A stretch of DNA of 64,000 nucleotides, taken from positions 260,723-324,722 of the forward strand of contig JAPCJH010000002.1 in assembly GCA_027887045.1 (NCBI GenBank), given 5' to 3'. This DNA comes from Nitrososphaerota archaeon (GTDB taxonomy: Archaea > Thermoproteota > Nitrososphaeria > Nitrososphaerales > Gagatemarchaeaceae). The notes under the pieces are model-generated. The model was not told the origin of the DNA. It ran no database searches and saw only the letters and a program-made list of their open reading frames with translations. A program made the position numbers and the translations under genes. This document shows positions 33,915 through 42,910 of this stretch, in pieces. Every line of letters starts with the position of its first letter. Position 1 is the first letter of the stretch.

Positions 33915-34247
33915 CTACCAGGTCTTCTTCTCGTACTTCCTCCAAGCTCTCCACTCGCGCTCCACTCCCTTCGCGAATTTCACATCCTTCTCCGTCACCT
34001 TTCCGAATTCATTTGTCTTTATGAAAAGCCTGACCGTGCTGAATTCACTGAGCAATATGTCCGGATGGTGCTGCAGGTCGTTGGCTACCTTGGCCACGCT
34101 GTTGATGAAACCAATCGCGTAGTTGAAGGTATCGAGGTAGAACCCTTTTGTTAGTTCTCTGCCGACGATATCCCAGTCTGGAAGACTCCTGAGCTCCTTC
34201 GCTATTGTGTCCTCAATCCGGAACCCTTGCTTGTTTGTGGACGCCAT
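33915..34247 (-). CDS. Pterin-4a-carbinolamine dehydratase-like protein
   Basis: About 110 residues from ATG 34247. The PCD/DCoH fold is recognisable: LRSLPDWDIVGRELTKGFYL, then FINSVAKVANDLQHHPDILL, with the catalytic His pair HHP, then VRLFIKTNEFGKVTEKDVKFA. The enzyme dehydrates 4a-hydroxytetrahydropterin for recycling. Its closeness to folE suggests a local pterin function. A TATA box (GGATATATCA on the minus strand, 34271-34281) is about 29 bp before the ATG and rules out the longer frame that starts at 34355. The usual second His (TH) is Asn here. Confidence 0.75.
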   Translation of the reverse strand: MASTNKQGFRIEDTIAKELRSLPDWDIVGRELTKGFYLDTFNYAIGFINSVAKVANDLQHHPDILLSEFSTVRLFIKTNEFGKVTEKDVKFAKGVEREWRAWRKYEKKTW

Positions 34248-34270
34248 CGATGCTAAGGTGCGTTTCCGAT

Positions 34271-34281
34271 TGATATATCCG
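34271..34281 (-). promoter_or_regulatory. TATA box for the carbinolamine dehydratase gene
   Basis: Minus-strand GGATATATCAA, about 29 bp upstream of ATG 34247. Confidence 0.5.
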
Positions 34282-34862
34282 TTGTCAGCACCGACAGATC
34301 GTATCCAGTGCATCGATTGGGGGTTTTTGGAGGGTGGACCAGACGAGCTGTCCACGCTGCAAAGTAGAAATCGACGTGGACCTGTCTCTTGTATTCACTC
34401 GGCGATTCTAGATGATACCTTATCGGCTACCGGACCTTGAGCGGGCGCTGACCCTCCGCAGGCTTGTTGGGACGTGGTTGGTCGCAATCAACCAAGGAGA
34501 CGAATTGGCCGCAGGCGCAGTTCGACAGGGCTCCCAAGGCGCTGGGTGACGGGTCTCAGGTCCTGCCTGGAATGCCCAAGCTGGCCTGCGATTGGGTTAG
34601 TCGGTTTGTTCCTAATTCTTTAGCTGGGCCTCTTCAAACCATTCTGATTCTTTCGCCACCCCTATTCTGGCCTCCTTTGTTAACAGTACTCCCGAGGGGC
34701 AACAGAACATCGAGCGTCGAACGGTGTGCGGTCGCCGGGATCTGAACCCGTATTGACTCTCATCTTCAACGTCTTATCGGTTTCCAATCAAATCTGAGCA
34801 TATTCCGCTGGTCAGGCACCCTTATGCTTCGTTAGAAATGCACGCGAGGCGGGCGATTGTAG
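34282..34862. other. Gap before hyuA, about 580 bp
   Basis: No gene supported. The only structured element is the tRNA-3'-end-like repeat at 34727-34750. The last 30 bases are the hyuA leader that is duplicated at 24331-24382. Confidence 0.5.
34727..34750 (-). repeat. tRNA-3'-end-like repeat, copy D
   Basis: The minus strand reads CGGGTTCAGATCCCGGCGAC followed by CGCA, resembling the 3' half of a tRNA; 21 of 24 bases match copy C. It lies about 110 bp upstream of hyuA. Confidence 0.55.
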
Positions 34863-36914
34863 CTGGTCAGGATTGCCGTCGACGTAGGCGGGACTTTCAC
34901 GGACGCAATCGCCCTGGATGAGGAGACTGGGGCCGTGCGATTGGTGAAGCTTCCGAGTACGCCCAAACACCCTCAGACGGCCTTCTCCAAGTCTCTGGCG
35001 GGAATCTGGGAACAGGGAGTATCTCCTGAGAACGTTACCAGTCTCGTTCACGTCACGACGATAGGGAGCAACCAACTCCTCGGGCAGGAGGGACTGGAAC
35101 TCCCCAGATGCGCTTTCGTGGTCACAAAGGGGTTCAGGGACATCCTGGAGATCGGAAGGCAGAACAGACCGGAGGTCTACAATCTCTTTTTCGAGAGGCC
35201 GAGACAACTCGTCCCGCGTCGCTGGCGGTTCGAAGTTCGCGAAAGAGTCGATGCCGAGGGTAGGATTCTTGAAAAGGCAACTGAGGCCGAGCTCAGAGCT
35301 CTTGCGAGGAAAATGCTTCGGGAGCAGATAGAGTGCGTTGCGGTTTGCTTCCTCAATAGTTTCGTGAACGCAAGGAACGAAATCAGGACGAAGAGCGTCC
35401 TTGGTAGAGAGGGGCTGGACGTCCAAATCTCCTCAGAGGTCGACCCCGAATTCCGAGAATACGAACGGGCGAGCACGACGGTCGTGAATGTGCTGCTTGC
35501 GCCCTTGTTTTCGAGATATCTTTCGGAGATGGAGAAGAGCATTCGGAAAGCGGGGATTACGGCCCCCCTCGAGATTTTGACGTCGGCTGGCGGCCTCGTA
35601 GAGGCATCGCGGGTTGCTCGAAGACCGATCATCGCTATTGAGTCGGGCCCGGCGGCGGGAGTCGTCGGGACGGCCGAGGTCGCGAGAATCTTGGGACTGA
35701 AGAAGGCGATCAGCTTCGACATGGGGGGCACAACAGCGAAAGCGGGAACCGTCGTCAACGGAGAAGTGGGCATGGTCTCGGAAATCGAGGTGGGAGGAAG
35801 GTCCAACCGGGGAAGGACGGTCAAGGGATCGGGCTATCCCGTGAGGTGTCCCAGCGTGGACCTGGCCGAGGTGAGCGCTGGCGGTGGGACGATCATAGGA
35901 GCCGACCCGGCGGAAGGAGTCGTAGTCGGTCCGATGAGCGCTGGCGCAGATCCCGGGCCGGCGTGCTACGGGAGAGGAGGACTTTCGCCCACGCTGACCG
36001 ACGCGAACCTCCTGCTGGGGAGGCTCGGGGATTCCCTTCTCGGAGGGTCTTTCAGACTCGACCGAGAAGCGGCGGAAATAGCTCTGAAGGAAGTCGGAAG
36101 CAAGACCGGGCTGAGTCCCCTCGAGCTGGCGGCGACGGCCCTTCGAATAATCAACGTTCAGATGGCGAAGGCGATCGACCTTGTGACAGTAGAACGGGGA
36201 CTCGATCCCCGCGACTTCGCCCTTGTGGCCTTCGGGGGAGCCGGACCCATGCACGCCGCAGAAGTCGCGGAGGAGGTCCACGTCGACAACATCGTCGTCC
36301 CGCCGGTGCCGGGTCTTTTCAGTGCCCTCGGGATGCTAATGACCGGACACAGGTACGACGAGGTCGTTCCCAAGGTCGGGCTGATTGAGGAGATGTCGGA
36401 TGAAATCGAGAGCTCTTTTTTGGCCATGGAGGAGGCTCTCATCGAGAGAATCCATTTGGCGAGAGGCGAAAAGGCGAGGGTCGAGAGAAGCCTGGACCTC
36501 CGTTATTATGGCCAAGGCTACGAGATCAATGTGAAGAGTCCCAAGCCGTTCAAGACTGAAACAGTTCTTTCATTGTTCCGACGCATGCATATGCGCACGT
36601 TTGGGTTCTTGCACAAAGGCAAAAAGGTCGAGGTTGTCGCTCTGAGACTTACGGTCAGGACGCCCAATCCTAACCTTGACATCGGTAAGATTTCGTCTCC
36701 CTCTGGGGTCGGTCATTCTCGAGAGAGGAGTTGTTGGTTTGAAGGGGGACCACGCAATACACCCGTGCATCAGAGAGCCGCGCTTGGGAAGACCCCCGAC
36801 TTGGACGGACCGGCGATAGTGGAAGAGTACGACTCCACCACGGTGATCCCTCCAAACTGGCAACTCCATTGGGTGAGGTCCGGCTGCCTCATCCTCAGGA
36901 GGAGTCGTCGGTGA
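34863..36914 (+). CDS. hyuA: Hydantoinase/5-oxoprolinase subunit A (first copy)
   Basis: About 683 residues of HyuA/OplA type, an ATP-grasp-independent ASKHA-fold enzyme that with HyuB hydrolyses hydantoins or 5-oxoproline using ATP. The phosphate-binding start VRIAVDVGGTFTDAIALDEE is encoded, as are FDMGGTTAKAG, SAGGGTIIGADPAEG, SAGADPGPACYGRGG and FGGAGPMHAAEVAEEV. The start is unclear: no ATG, GTG or TTG lies between an in-frame TAG (34860-34862) and this motif. The first candidate is CTG 34863, and the next normal codon, GTG 34935, would remove the motif. A TTG sits directly before the TAG. The stop overlaps the hyuB GTG. Confidence 0.88.
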   Translation: MVRIAVDVGGTFTDAIALDEETGAVRLVKLPSTPKHPQTAFSKSLAGIWEQGVSPENVTSLVHVTTIGSNQLLGQEGLELPRCAFVVTKGFRDILEIGRQNRPEVYNLFFERPRQLVPRRWRFEVRERVDAEGRILEKATEAELRALARKMLREQIECVAVCFLNSFVNARNEIRTKSVLGREGLDVQISSEVDPEFREYERASTTVVNVLLAPLFSRYLSEMEKSIRKAGITAPLEILTSAGGLVEASRVARRPIIAIESGPAAGVVGTAEVARILGLKKAISFDMGGTTAKAGTVVNGEVGMVSEIEVGGRSNRGRTVKGSGYPVRCPSVDLAEVSAGGGTIIGADPAEGVVVGPMSAGADPGPACYGRGGLSPTLTDANLLLGRLGDSLLGGSFRLDREAAEIALKEVGSKTGLSPLELAATALRIINVQMAKAIDLVTVERGLDPRDFALVAFGGAGPMHAAEVAEEVHVDNIVVPPVPGLFSALGMLMTGHRYDEVVPKVGLIEEMSDEIESSFLAMEEALIERIHLARGEKARVERSLDLRYYGQGYEINVKSPKPFKTETVLSLFRRMHMRTFGFLHKGKKVEVVALRLTVRTPNPNLDIGKISSPSGVGHSRERSCWFEGGPRNTPVHQRAALGKTPDLDGPAIVEEYDSTTVIPPNWQLHWVRSGCLILRRSRR

Positions 36915-38533
36915 GCGAGGACAGGATCCAGGTCGAAGTGACGAAACATTCCCTGGTGTACATCTCTGAAGAGATGGCCGTGCTGCTGAGGAAGTCGGCA
37001 TTTTCACCCAACATCAGAGAGCGGGCAGACCACAGCTGCGCGCTTCTCGACGCTCAGGGAAGGACGATAGGGCAGGCGGAGCAAATCCCGGTTCACATAG
37101 GTTCTCTCCCGCTCGGGTTGAAGAACACCCTTCGATACCTCGAAGAGCACGGCGTTCCGCAGAAAAAGGGAGACACGTACGTGGTGAACGACCCGTACAT
37201 ATCCGGGACTCATCTGAACGACGTGACCCTGATCGGACCCGTCTTCCGTGATTCGCAAATAGTGGGCTACGTGGCGAACAAGGCCCATCACGTGGACGTG
37301 GGGGGGATGGTGCCGGGGAGCATCTCCCCTGACGCTACCGAGCTGTATCAGGAAGGACTGATCATCGCGCCCGTCAAGCTGATCGACGGAGGGAAATTGA
37401 ACAAGGAGGTTCTGGCGCTCATGAAGAGCGATTCCCGTCAACCAGACTTCATAGAGGGAGACCTGAGGGCGCAGATAGCGGCGAACCGACTAGGGGAAAG
37501 GAGGTTTTTGGAGCTTGTCACGAAGGTGGGGGCGTCTCGCTTCCCCTCGGTCGCGGAATCAATAATGGACCACACGGAGGAGCTGACGAGACATGAATTC
37601 GGCAAGATGCCGCGGGGAACCTGGTCCGGCGAAGATTTCCTCGAACTCGGGGGCGGCCTACTTTCGATTAAGGCCAGCGTCAGTTTCACGAGGAACGGGG
37701 TAAGAGTGAATTTCGATGGAACAGCTCGTCAGGTGGAAGCGCCCCTGAACGCTGTCCTCGGGGTGACGATTGCCGCGGTGTCGTTCGCCGTCAAATCCCT
37801 AATTTCCTCCAACGTGCAGCTGAACGACGGCTTCAATCGCATGATCAATGTCGTGGCGCGACCCGGGCTCCTTGTGAACCCGGAGAGGCCGATGCCGGTA
37901 GCGGCGGGGAACCTGGAAACAAGCCAGAGAATCGTGGACGTCATTTTCAGGGCGTTGGCGAGCGCTCTCCCTGACCGCGTCCCCGCCGCTTCCCACGGCA
38001 GCATGAACAACCTGATGATGGGAGGGATTCTTCCAAATACCGGAGAATCATGGGCCTTTTACGAGACAATCGGGGGCGGCTCGGGTGCTAGACCTAACTC
38101 CGACGGTGTGGACGGGGTTCAGGTGAATATGACGAACACAATGAACACTCCGATTGAAGTGATGGAACATTACTATCCCTTAATCTTCAGTGAATATTCA
38201 CTCCGCGACGGGACAGGAGGGCAGGGTAGATGGAGGGGAGGCTTGGGAATCAGGCGTTCGTTTACGACCAAGGCAAGGGTCAGGGTCACCATTCTCGGGG
38301 AACGAGCCCGGATAAGACCCTGGGGGCTTAACGGGGGAAAAGAAGGAGAAAATTCGAGCTATCGCTTGAAGCGCGCGGACGGCAAGACATTGCGGCTTCC
38401 ATCGAAGTGCACGACTGCTCTTGAGGCCGGAGATTCGATTTTGATCGAGACGGCAGGAGGAGGAGGATTTGGCTTGCGGGGCCTAAGGAATGAAAATGCT
38501 AGGAAAAGAGACGGAGACTATGGTTACAAATGA
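36911..38533 (+). CDS. hyuB: Hydantoinase/5-oxoprolinase subunit B (first copy)
   Basis: About 540 residues from GTG 36911, whose bases overlap the hyuA stop (GTGA), a coupled pair. HyuB signatures are RERADHSCALLDAQGR, VVNDPYISGTHLNDVTLIGP, NKAHHVDVGGMVPGS and the C-terminal GGQGRWRGGLGI and GERARIRPWGLNGG. It forms the amidase complex with HyuA. The Gly-rich end GGGGFGLRGL is typical of the family. Substrate (hydantoin, 5-oxoproline, N-methylhydantoin, caprolactam) is not decided by sequence. Confidence 0.9.
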   Translation: MSEDRIQVEVTKHSLVYISEEMAVLLRKSAFSPNIRERADHSCALLDAQGRTIGQAEQIPVHIGSLPLGLKNTLRYLEEHGVPQKKGDTYVVNDPYISGTHLNDVTLIGPVFRDSQIVGYVANKAHHVDVGGMVPGSISPDATELYQEGLIIAPVKLIDGGKLNKEVLALMKSDSRQPDFIEGDLRAQIAANRLGERRFLELVTKVGASRFPSVAESIMDHTEELTRHEFGKMPRGTWSGEDFLELGGGLLSIKASVSFTRNGVRVNFDGTARQVEAPLNAVLGVTIAAVSFAVKSLISSNVQLNDGFNRMINVVARPGLLVNPERPMPVAAGNLETSQRIVDVIFRALASALPDRVPAASHGSMNNLMMGGILPNTGESWAFYETIGGGSGARPNSDGVDGVQVNMTNTMNTPIEVMEHYYPLIFSEYSLRDGTGGQGRWRGGLGIRRSFTTKARVRVTILGERARIRPWGLNGGKEGENSSYRLKRADGKTLRLPSKCTTALEAGDSILIETAGGGGFGLRGLRNENARKRDGDYGYK

Positions 38534-38687
38534 TCGCCCAAAACCAAGGGCGTCCGGCGGGGAACGCCGATCTTTCGAAAGCCTGGGATTCCGCCTGGCC
38601 TTCTGAGCGTAATTCCGCGTTGAGCAGGTATTTCGCACTCGCAGAAGAAGACCTAGCCTAAATACCGACCACTGAATTCACAAACCC

Positions 38688-39209
38688 TTGGATACTTACA
38701 ATCGTATCTTAACAAAATTGGACTATCGACAGTTTGCAGAACGCGATGTGCCGCAGGACGTCAGGAATAAGGTGCTGGAGGCCGGAAGGAGCACAGGAAG
38801 CGTCAAGAACTATCAACATTGGCGCTTCATACTCGTCAAGGATCGGCAAAGCCTCAAGAGACTCGCTGAGAACAGCACGTCAGGAAAATGGGTGGAGAAT
38901 GCAAATTTCGCGGTAATAGTTCTTACTGATCCGAAATTCAGCTTGTATTCCTTCCATTTGCTCGATGCGGGGAGAGTGGTTCAGAACATGCAGCTCGCCG
39001 CATGGAACTATGGCGTTACTTCGTGTTTCTACACGCTATTGGACAAGACTGAGCTGGTTAAGGAGCTTGGTATTCCAACCGAGCTGGATCCAACAGCAGT
39101 CATTGGATTTGGATACCCGCCGAGAAGGCTGCTTGGCAAGAAGAATAGAAAGCCGCTTGCCGAGTTGGCCTTTCTCGAAAGATATGGGAATAGGCTCAGA
39201 ACTCAGTAA
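38688..39209 (+). CDS. Nitroreductase-family flavoprotein
   Basis: A 173-residue nitroreductase-fold protein starting at TTG 38688, about 28 bp after the TATA-like CCTAAATACC. The FMN site elements are DYRQFAERDVP, STGSVKNYQHWRFILVKD (Lys and Asn where Ser-Asn is usual) and AVIGFGYPPRR near the end. Members reduce nitro groups, quinones or enoates or act as dehalogenases. It stands between hyuB and an aminotransferase but is separated from hyuB by 154 bp, so it has its own promoter. Confidence 0.85.
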   Translation: MDTYNRILTKLDYRQFAERDVPQDVRNKVLEAGRSTGSVKNYQHWRFILVKDRQSLKRLAENSTSGKWVENANFAVIVLTDPKFSLYSFHLLDAGRVVQNMQLAAWNYGVTSCFYTLLDKTELVKELGIPTELDPTAVIGFGYPPRRLLGKKNRKPLAELAFLERYGNRLRTQ

Positions 39210-39282
39210 GTTCCCGATATTCTGCAGCTTGAGGCGCCAGGAAATGCGCTTTTATCAGAATCGTTCCTGAACCGCTGGATTT

Positions 39283-40482
39283 CTAACCCGAACCTTGACG
39301 ATGAGTAACTTGGGACGAAGAGCCAATGGCCTCCTTGATTCTCTTAATACCCTCGACTATGGTATCCTCATCCTTGCAAAAAACCAGTCGAAAGTTGGAC
39401 TTTCCTTGCGGGCCAAAATAGTTCCCTGGCTTCACTAACACGCTCGCTCGTTCAGCTAGGAACCCTGCAAAATCCATTGAATTTTTGAAATTACTCGGAA
39501 TCTTGGGAAATGTTTCAAATCCTCCTTCGGGAATGTGACATTCAAGACCCGCTTCCCTCAGAAGTTGAACAGCTAGTCTCCGCCTGCGGTCATATCCGCG
39601 GACTATCCTATCAATTATTGTCTTTGGGGTTCTGAGAGCTGCTATGCCGGCATACTGCACAGCGGTGTTCACACTTCCTCGGATTTCGAAAGCCAATTTT
39701 TCGAATTGTTCGGTAAGCTCGCTTCTCGCGATTATGTACCCTAACCTCCACCCAGTCATTGCATAAGCCTTCGAGAGGCCATTCACGACGATGGTTCTCT
39801 CCATTGCCTTTCGCAGCGAAGCTATAGACACGTGCTCTTTTCCGTCGTAGGTCACTTGACTATAGCTCTCATCTGATATGAGAAGCAAATTGTTGCCCCT
39901 TGCAATTTCAAGAACCTCCTCCAATTCACTTCTATCATAGACTGCGCCCGTAGGATTGTTCGGGGTGCAGATTACGATCGCTTTGGTCCTGCGAGTGACG
40001 CCTTTCCTGATGGCTTCAGGATCGAGATGAAAATCAGTCCGAACGGGAACAAATCTTGGTTTTCCCCCTTGTAGTTCCAGAATCGATGCATAGTTTGGAA
40101 ATGTTGGATTTGGCAATATGAATTCGTCTCCTGGTGCTGTAATTGACGCGAAGACAATGTAAAGCGCTTCGCCAGCCCCATTGGTTACAACGATTTGGCT
40201 CATGGGGTCCACTCGAACATCGAACCTCCTGTAGAACTCGGAGACGGCGGTTACGAATTCTGGAAGGCCACGAATTCGCGCATAGTGAGAAGCGTCTGGA
40301 CGGCGAAGCGCCTCGATCATTGCCTTCTTGATATGTGGAGGGGTGTCGATGACGGGGTCAGCCGTCGCGAAATTTAGTGGCTCACTCTTGATTTTCGCCT
40401 GCAGAGTCCTTATTGTTGCAATTTCGTAGTCATGGTCCCTTAGTCGTGGTAGGATGAAATCTTGGACCCTAGGCGAGACCAC
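39283..40482 (-). CDS. PLP-dependent class I/II aminotransferase
   Basis: A 399-residue aspartate-aminotransferase-fold enzyme: TNGAGEALYIVFASI, NPTFPNYAS, CTPNNPTGAVY, SDESYSQVTYDG, and the PLP Lys in NGLSKAYAMTGWRLGY. The final Arg that binds the substrate carboxylate is in NFRLVFCKDE. The GTG start at 40482 lies about 26 bp downstream of ACTTTTAAGAG (minus strand, 40503-40513). It probably transaminates an amino acid released by the hydantoinases and peptidases around it; the substrate is not certain. Confidence 0.9.
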   Translation of the reverse strand: MVSPRVQDFILPRLRDHDYEIATIRTLQAKIKSEPLNFATADPVIDTPPHIKKAMIEALRRPDASHYARIRGLPEFVTAVSEFYRRFDVRVDPMSQIVVTNGAGEALYIVFASITAPGDEFILPNPTFPNYASILELQGGKPRFVPVRTDFHLDPEAIRKGVTRRTKAIVICTPNNPTGAVYDRSELEEVLEIARGNNLLLISDESYSQVTYDGKEHVSIASLRKAMERTIVVNGLSKAYAMTGWRLGYIIARSELTEQFEKLAFEIRGSVNTAVQYAGIAALRTPKTIIDRIVRGYDRRRRLAVQLLREAGLECHIPEGGFETFPKIPSNFKNSMDFAGFLAERASVLVKPGNYFGPQGKSNFRLVFCKDEDTIVEGIKRIKEAIGSSSQVTHRQGSG

Positions 40483-40840
40483 GCGGCATGTCTTCAGTTC
40501 GCACTCTTAAAAGTGAACAAGAAAAATCCTTTCAGAACCTTGGTGGGAAGGCGGATCACCTACTGAGAGCCAGGACTTCCAAACGGGCTCCAGATTCTCT
40601 TGCTCTTCTGTCTGTCGCCCAACCCTTTAAGTTCCAAAAGATAAGGGGCGGACGGGAATCGTCATTCAAAATGATGAACGGAGTTCAGTTTACGGCATGT
40701 TCACTCTAACGTTATCGGAACAGGATATTCATGCTCATTAATCTAATTCCTCCACACTGTTACCTATCCCTCACCTCACACCGGGAACTTGTCCTGGGCA
40801 ACGCGTCGAGGTCTGAAGATCTTCGTTCAAGAGGTCATTG
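40483..40840. other. Intergenic region, about 360 bp
   Basis: No gene supported. CCCTTTAAGTTCC (40622-40634) and TCATTAATCTAA (40735-40746) are AT-rich and could be promoter elements; the second lies about 100 bp before the next gene. Confidence 0.4.
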
Positions 40841-42910
40841 ATGTTGAAAAGAAATCGTGACGGGTTCAGATTCAGAATTGGCGTTGATACTGGAGGAACC
40901 TTCGTTGACGCTGTGGAAATTGACGAGAAAACACGTCGATTTCGAATAGCGAAATCCCCGACTACTCCGTCGGACCCGGCTGTCGGGTTCATGAACGTGA
41001 TAGAGAAACTTGGGACTCCCCTTGACCAGACGTCCGTGATCCTCCATGGAACAACATTGGGTGTTAACGCGATAATTCAAGAAAAAGGTGCAAACACAGG
41101 GATCATTACGAACGAGGGATTTAACGACATTTTCGAGATCGGCAGAGGCAACGTCCCGGATAAGAACATGTACGACTTCAATTATTACAAGCCACCAAGG
41201 CTAATCAAGAGAAGGAACGTGGTCGGCATTCCCGCAAGAATAAGTGTGACCGGTGGGGTTCTCGAAGGCCTAGACGAAGACGCACTCAAGGACGCCGCCA
41301 AATTTCTAGTAGAAGAGCAGAAGGTGAATTCAATAGCCGTCTCCTTTTTGCATTCCTACAAGAATCCAGAGCACGAAAGAAGAGTCGCTGCCCGGCTGTC
41401 GAAATTATATCCCGACGTCTCGACTTCGATTTCATCGCAAATCGCCAACGAGTATCGCGAATATGAAAGAACGTCCACTACTGTTATTGACGCATACATC
41501 AAACCGATTGTGTCAAGATATCTCGAGAAGGTACAGCGCATCCTCGTCGAAAAGGGTTTTCGAGGTATCTATCTGATCATGCGTTCGGATGGAGGAACTC
41601 TGTCCGCCGCTTCCACAGCGGAATTGCCGGTCTCAACTATTCAATCGGGTCCGGCCGGCGGAGTTGTAGGAAGCATTTACCTGTCTAAGCTGTGCAATCG
41701 CAAAAAGCTCATTTCGCTGGATATCGGGGGCACGAGTCTCGATGTCTGCGTGATTGAGGACAGCACTGCGAATATCGTCCACCAGACATACGTAAGCGAT
41801 TATCCACTCCTTCTAACCATGTATGACGTTCGTTCAATCGGCGCGGGCGGGGGTTCAATCGCCTCCGTCAAGAACGGACTGCTGCAGGTCGGTCCAGAGA
41901 GCGCGGGGGCGGATCCAGGTCCAATGTGTTATGGAAGGGGCGGAGCAAGACCAACAGTCACAGATGCACTTGTCATTCTAGGATACATCGACCCTGCCAT
42001 TTTTCTTTCTGGCGAAATGCCCCTCAAGCCCGAGTTGTCGCGCAAGGGGATCGAAGAACAGGTATGCCGCCTACTGGACGTAGACCTCACCGACGCCGCA
42101 GCTGGCATAGCGAGGGTGACGGTGACAAACAGTATGGGAGCACTCAGACAGATAACTGTCGAGGAAGGAAGAGACCCCGCCGAATTCTCATTGCTTGCGT
42201 TTGGAGGAGCTGGGCCGCCATTCGCAGCAATTCTCGCCTGGGAGTTGGGGATCCCGGAAGTCATTGTCCCTAACGTCCCGGCGGCTTTCTCTGCACTTGG
42301 AATGTTGATGTCGAACGTGACTTTCGAAGTCTCTCAAACACACATAACCACATTCGAACAGCTTTCAGAAGAAAAATTGAAAGAGCTTCTGGCTCCGCTC
42401 GAAACGAAAGTCGAGTCAGTCCTCAGAGACCAGAGCACGTCCTACAAGGACATCCAGATTGAGAGGAGCCTGGAGCTCAGATACTCGGGCCAGGAACACT
42501 CACTGGAACTAGTGGTGAAGGAAGGCTCGACAATCCGGGACATAAGGAGGAACTTTGACGAACTGCACCTGAAACGATATGGACACATGATGAAATACGA
42601 CGTCGAGCTGGTAAACCTCAGAGCGAAGGGCGTTGGCGAGCTTGAGAAACCTATGCTACCAATATTACCAAAACGAGAACGTGGTGGCAAGGCCGCATCC
42701 GCGTCGAAGACGAGAGCGTATTGTCTGACGACTAACCGGATGACCGACTTCCTCAATTACTCTCGAATGGACCTCCTCCAAGGAGACACGGTCCAAGGAC
42801 CGGCAATTATTGATGAGGGAGTTACGAGGACAATAATTCACACCGGCCAGGCGCTGAGGGTAGACGAGTTCGGAAACTTGGTCATAAGTAGTGGAACAAA
42901 TCAGATATGA
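40841..42910 (+). CDS. hyuA: Hydantoinase/5-oxoprolinase subunit A (second copy)
   Basis: 689 residues. ASKHA-fold signatures: RIGVDTGGTFVDAVEID, VILHGTTLGVNAII, EYREYERTSTTVIDAYIKP, LDIGGTSLDVCVIED, SIGAGGGSIASVKNG, SAGADPGPMCYGRGGARPTV, LLAFGGAGPPFAAILAWELG. It is only moderately similar to the copy at 34863, so the two pairs probably act on different substrates. The stop overlaps the ATG of the second hyuB (ATGA). Confidence 0.9.
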   Translation: MLKRNRDGFRFRIGVDTGGTFVDAVEIDEKTRRFRIAKSPTTPSDPAVGFMNVIEKLGTPLDQTSVILHGTTLGVNAIIQEKGANTGIITNEGFNDIFEIGRGNVPDKNMYDFNYYKPPRLIKRRNVVGIPARISVTGGVLEGLDEDALKDAAKFLVEEQKVNSIAVSFLHSYKNPEHERRVAARLSKLYPDVSTSISSQIANEYREYERTSTTVIDAYIKPIVSRYLEKVQRILVEKGFRGIYLIMRSDGGTLSAASTAELPVSTIQSGPAGGVVGSIYLSKLCNRKKLISLDIGGTSLDVCVIEDSTANIVHQTYVSDYPLLLTMYDVRSIGAGGGSIASVKNGLLQVGPESAGADPGPMCYGRGGARPTVTDALVILGYIDPAIFLSGEMPLKPELSRKGIEEQVCRLLDVDLTDAAAGIARVTVTNSMGALRQITVEEGRDPAEFSLLAFGGAGPPFAAILAWELGIPEVIVPNVPAAFSALGMLMSNVTFEVSQTHITTFEQLSEEKLKELLAPLETKVESVLRDQSTSYKDIQIERSLELRYSGQEHSLELVVKEGSTIRDIRRNFDELHLKRYGHMMKYDVELVNLRAKGVGELEKPMLPILPKRERGGKAASASKTRAYCLTTNRMTDFLNYSRMDLLQGDTVQGPAIIDEGVTRTIIHTGQALRVDEFGNLVISSGTNQI

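Noticed and set aside
35433-36281. Long antisense frame of 282 residues opposite hyuA
   Set aside because: No domain or coherent protein character; it is the mirror of a GC-rich coding gene with strong HyuA motifs.
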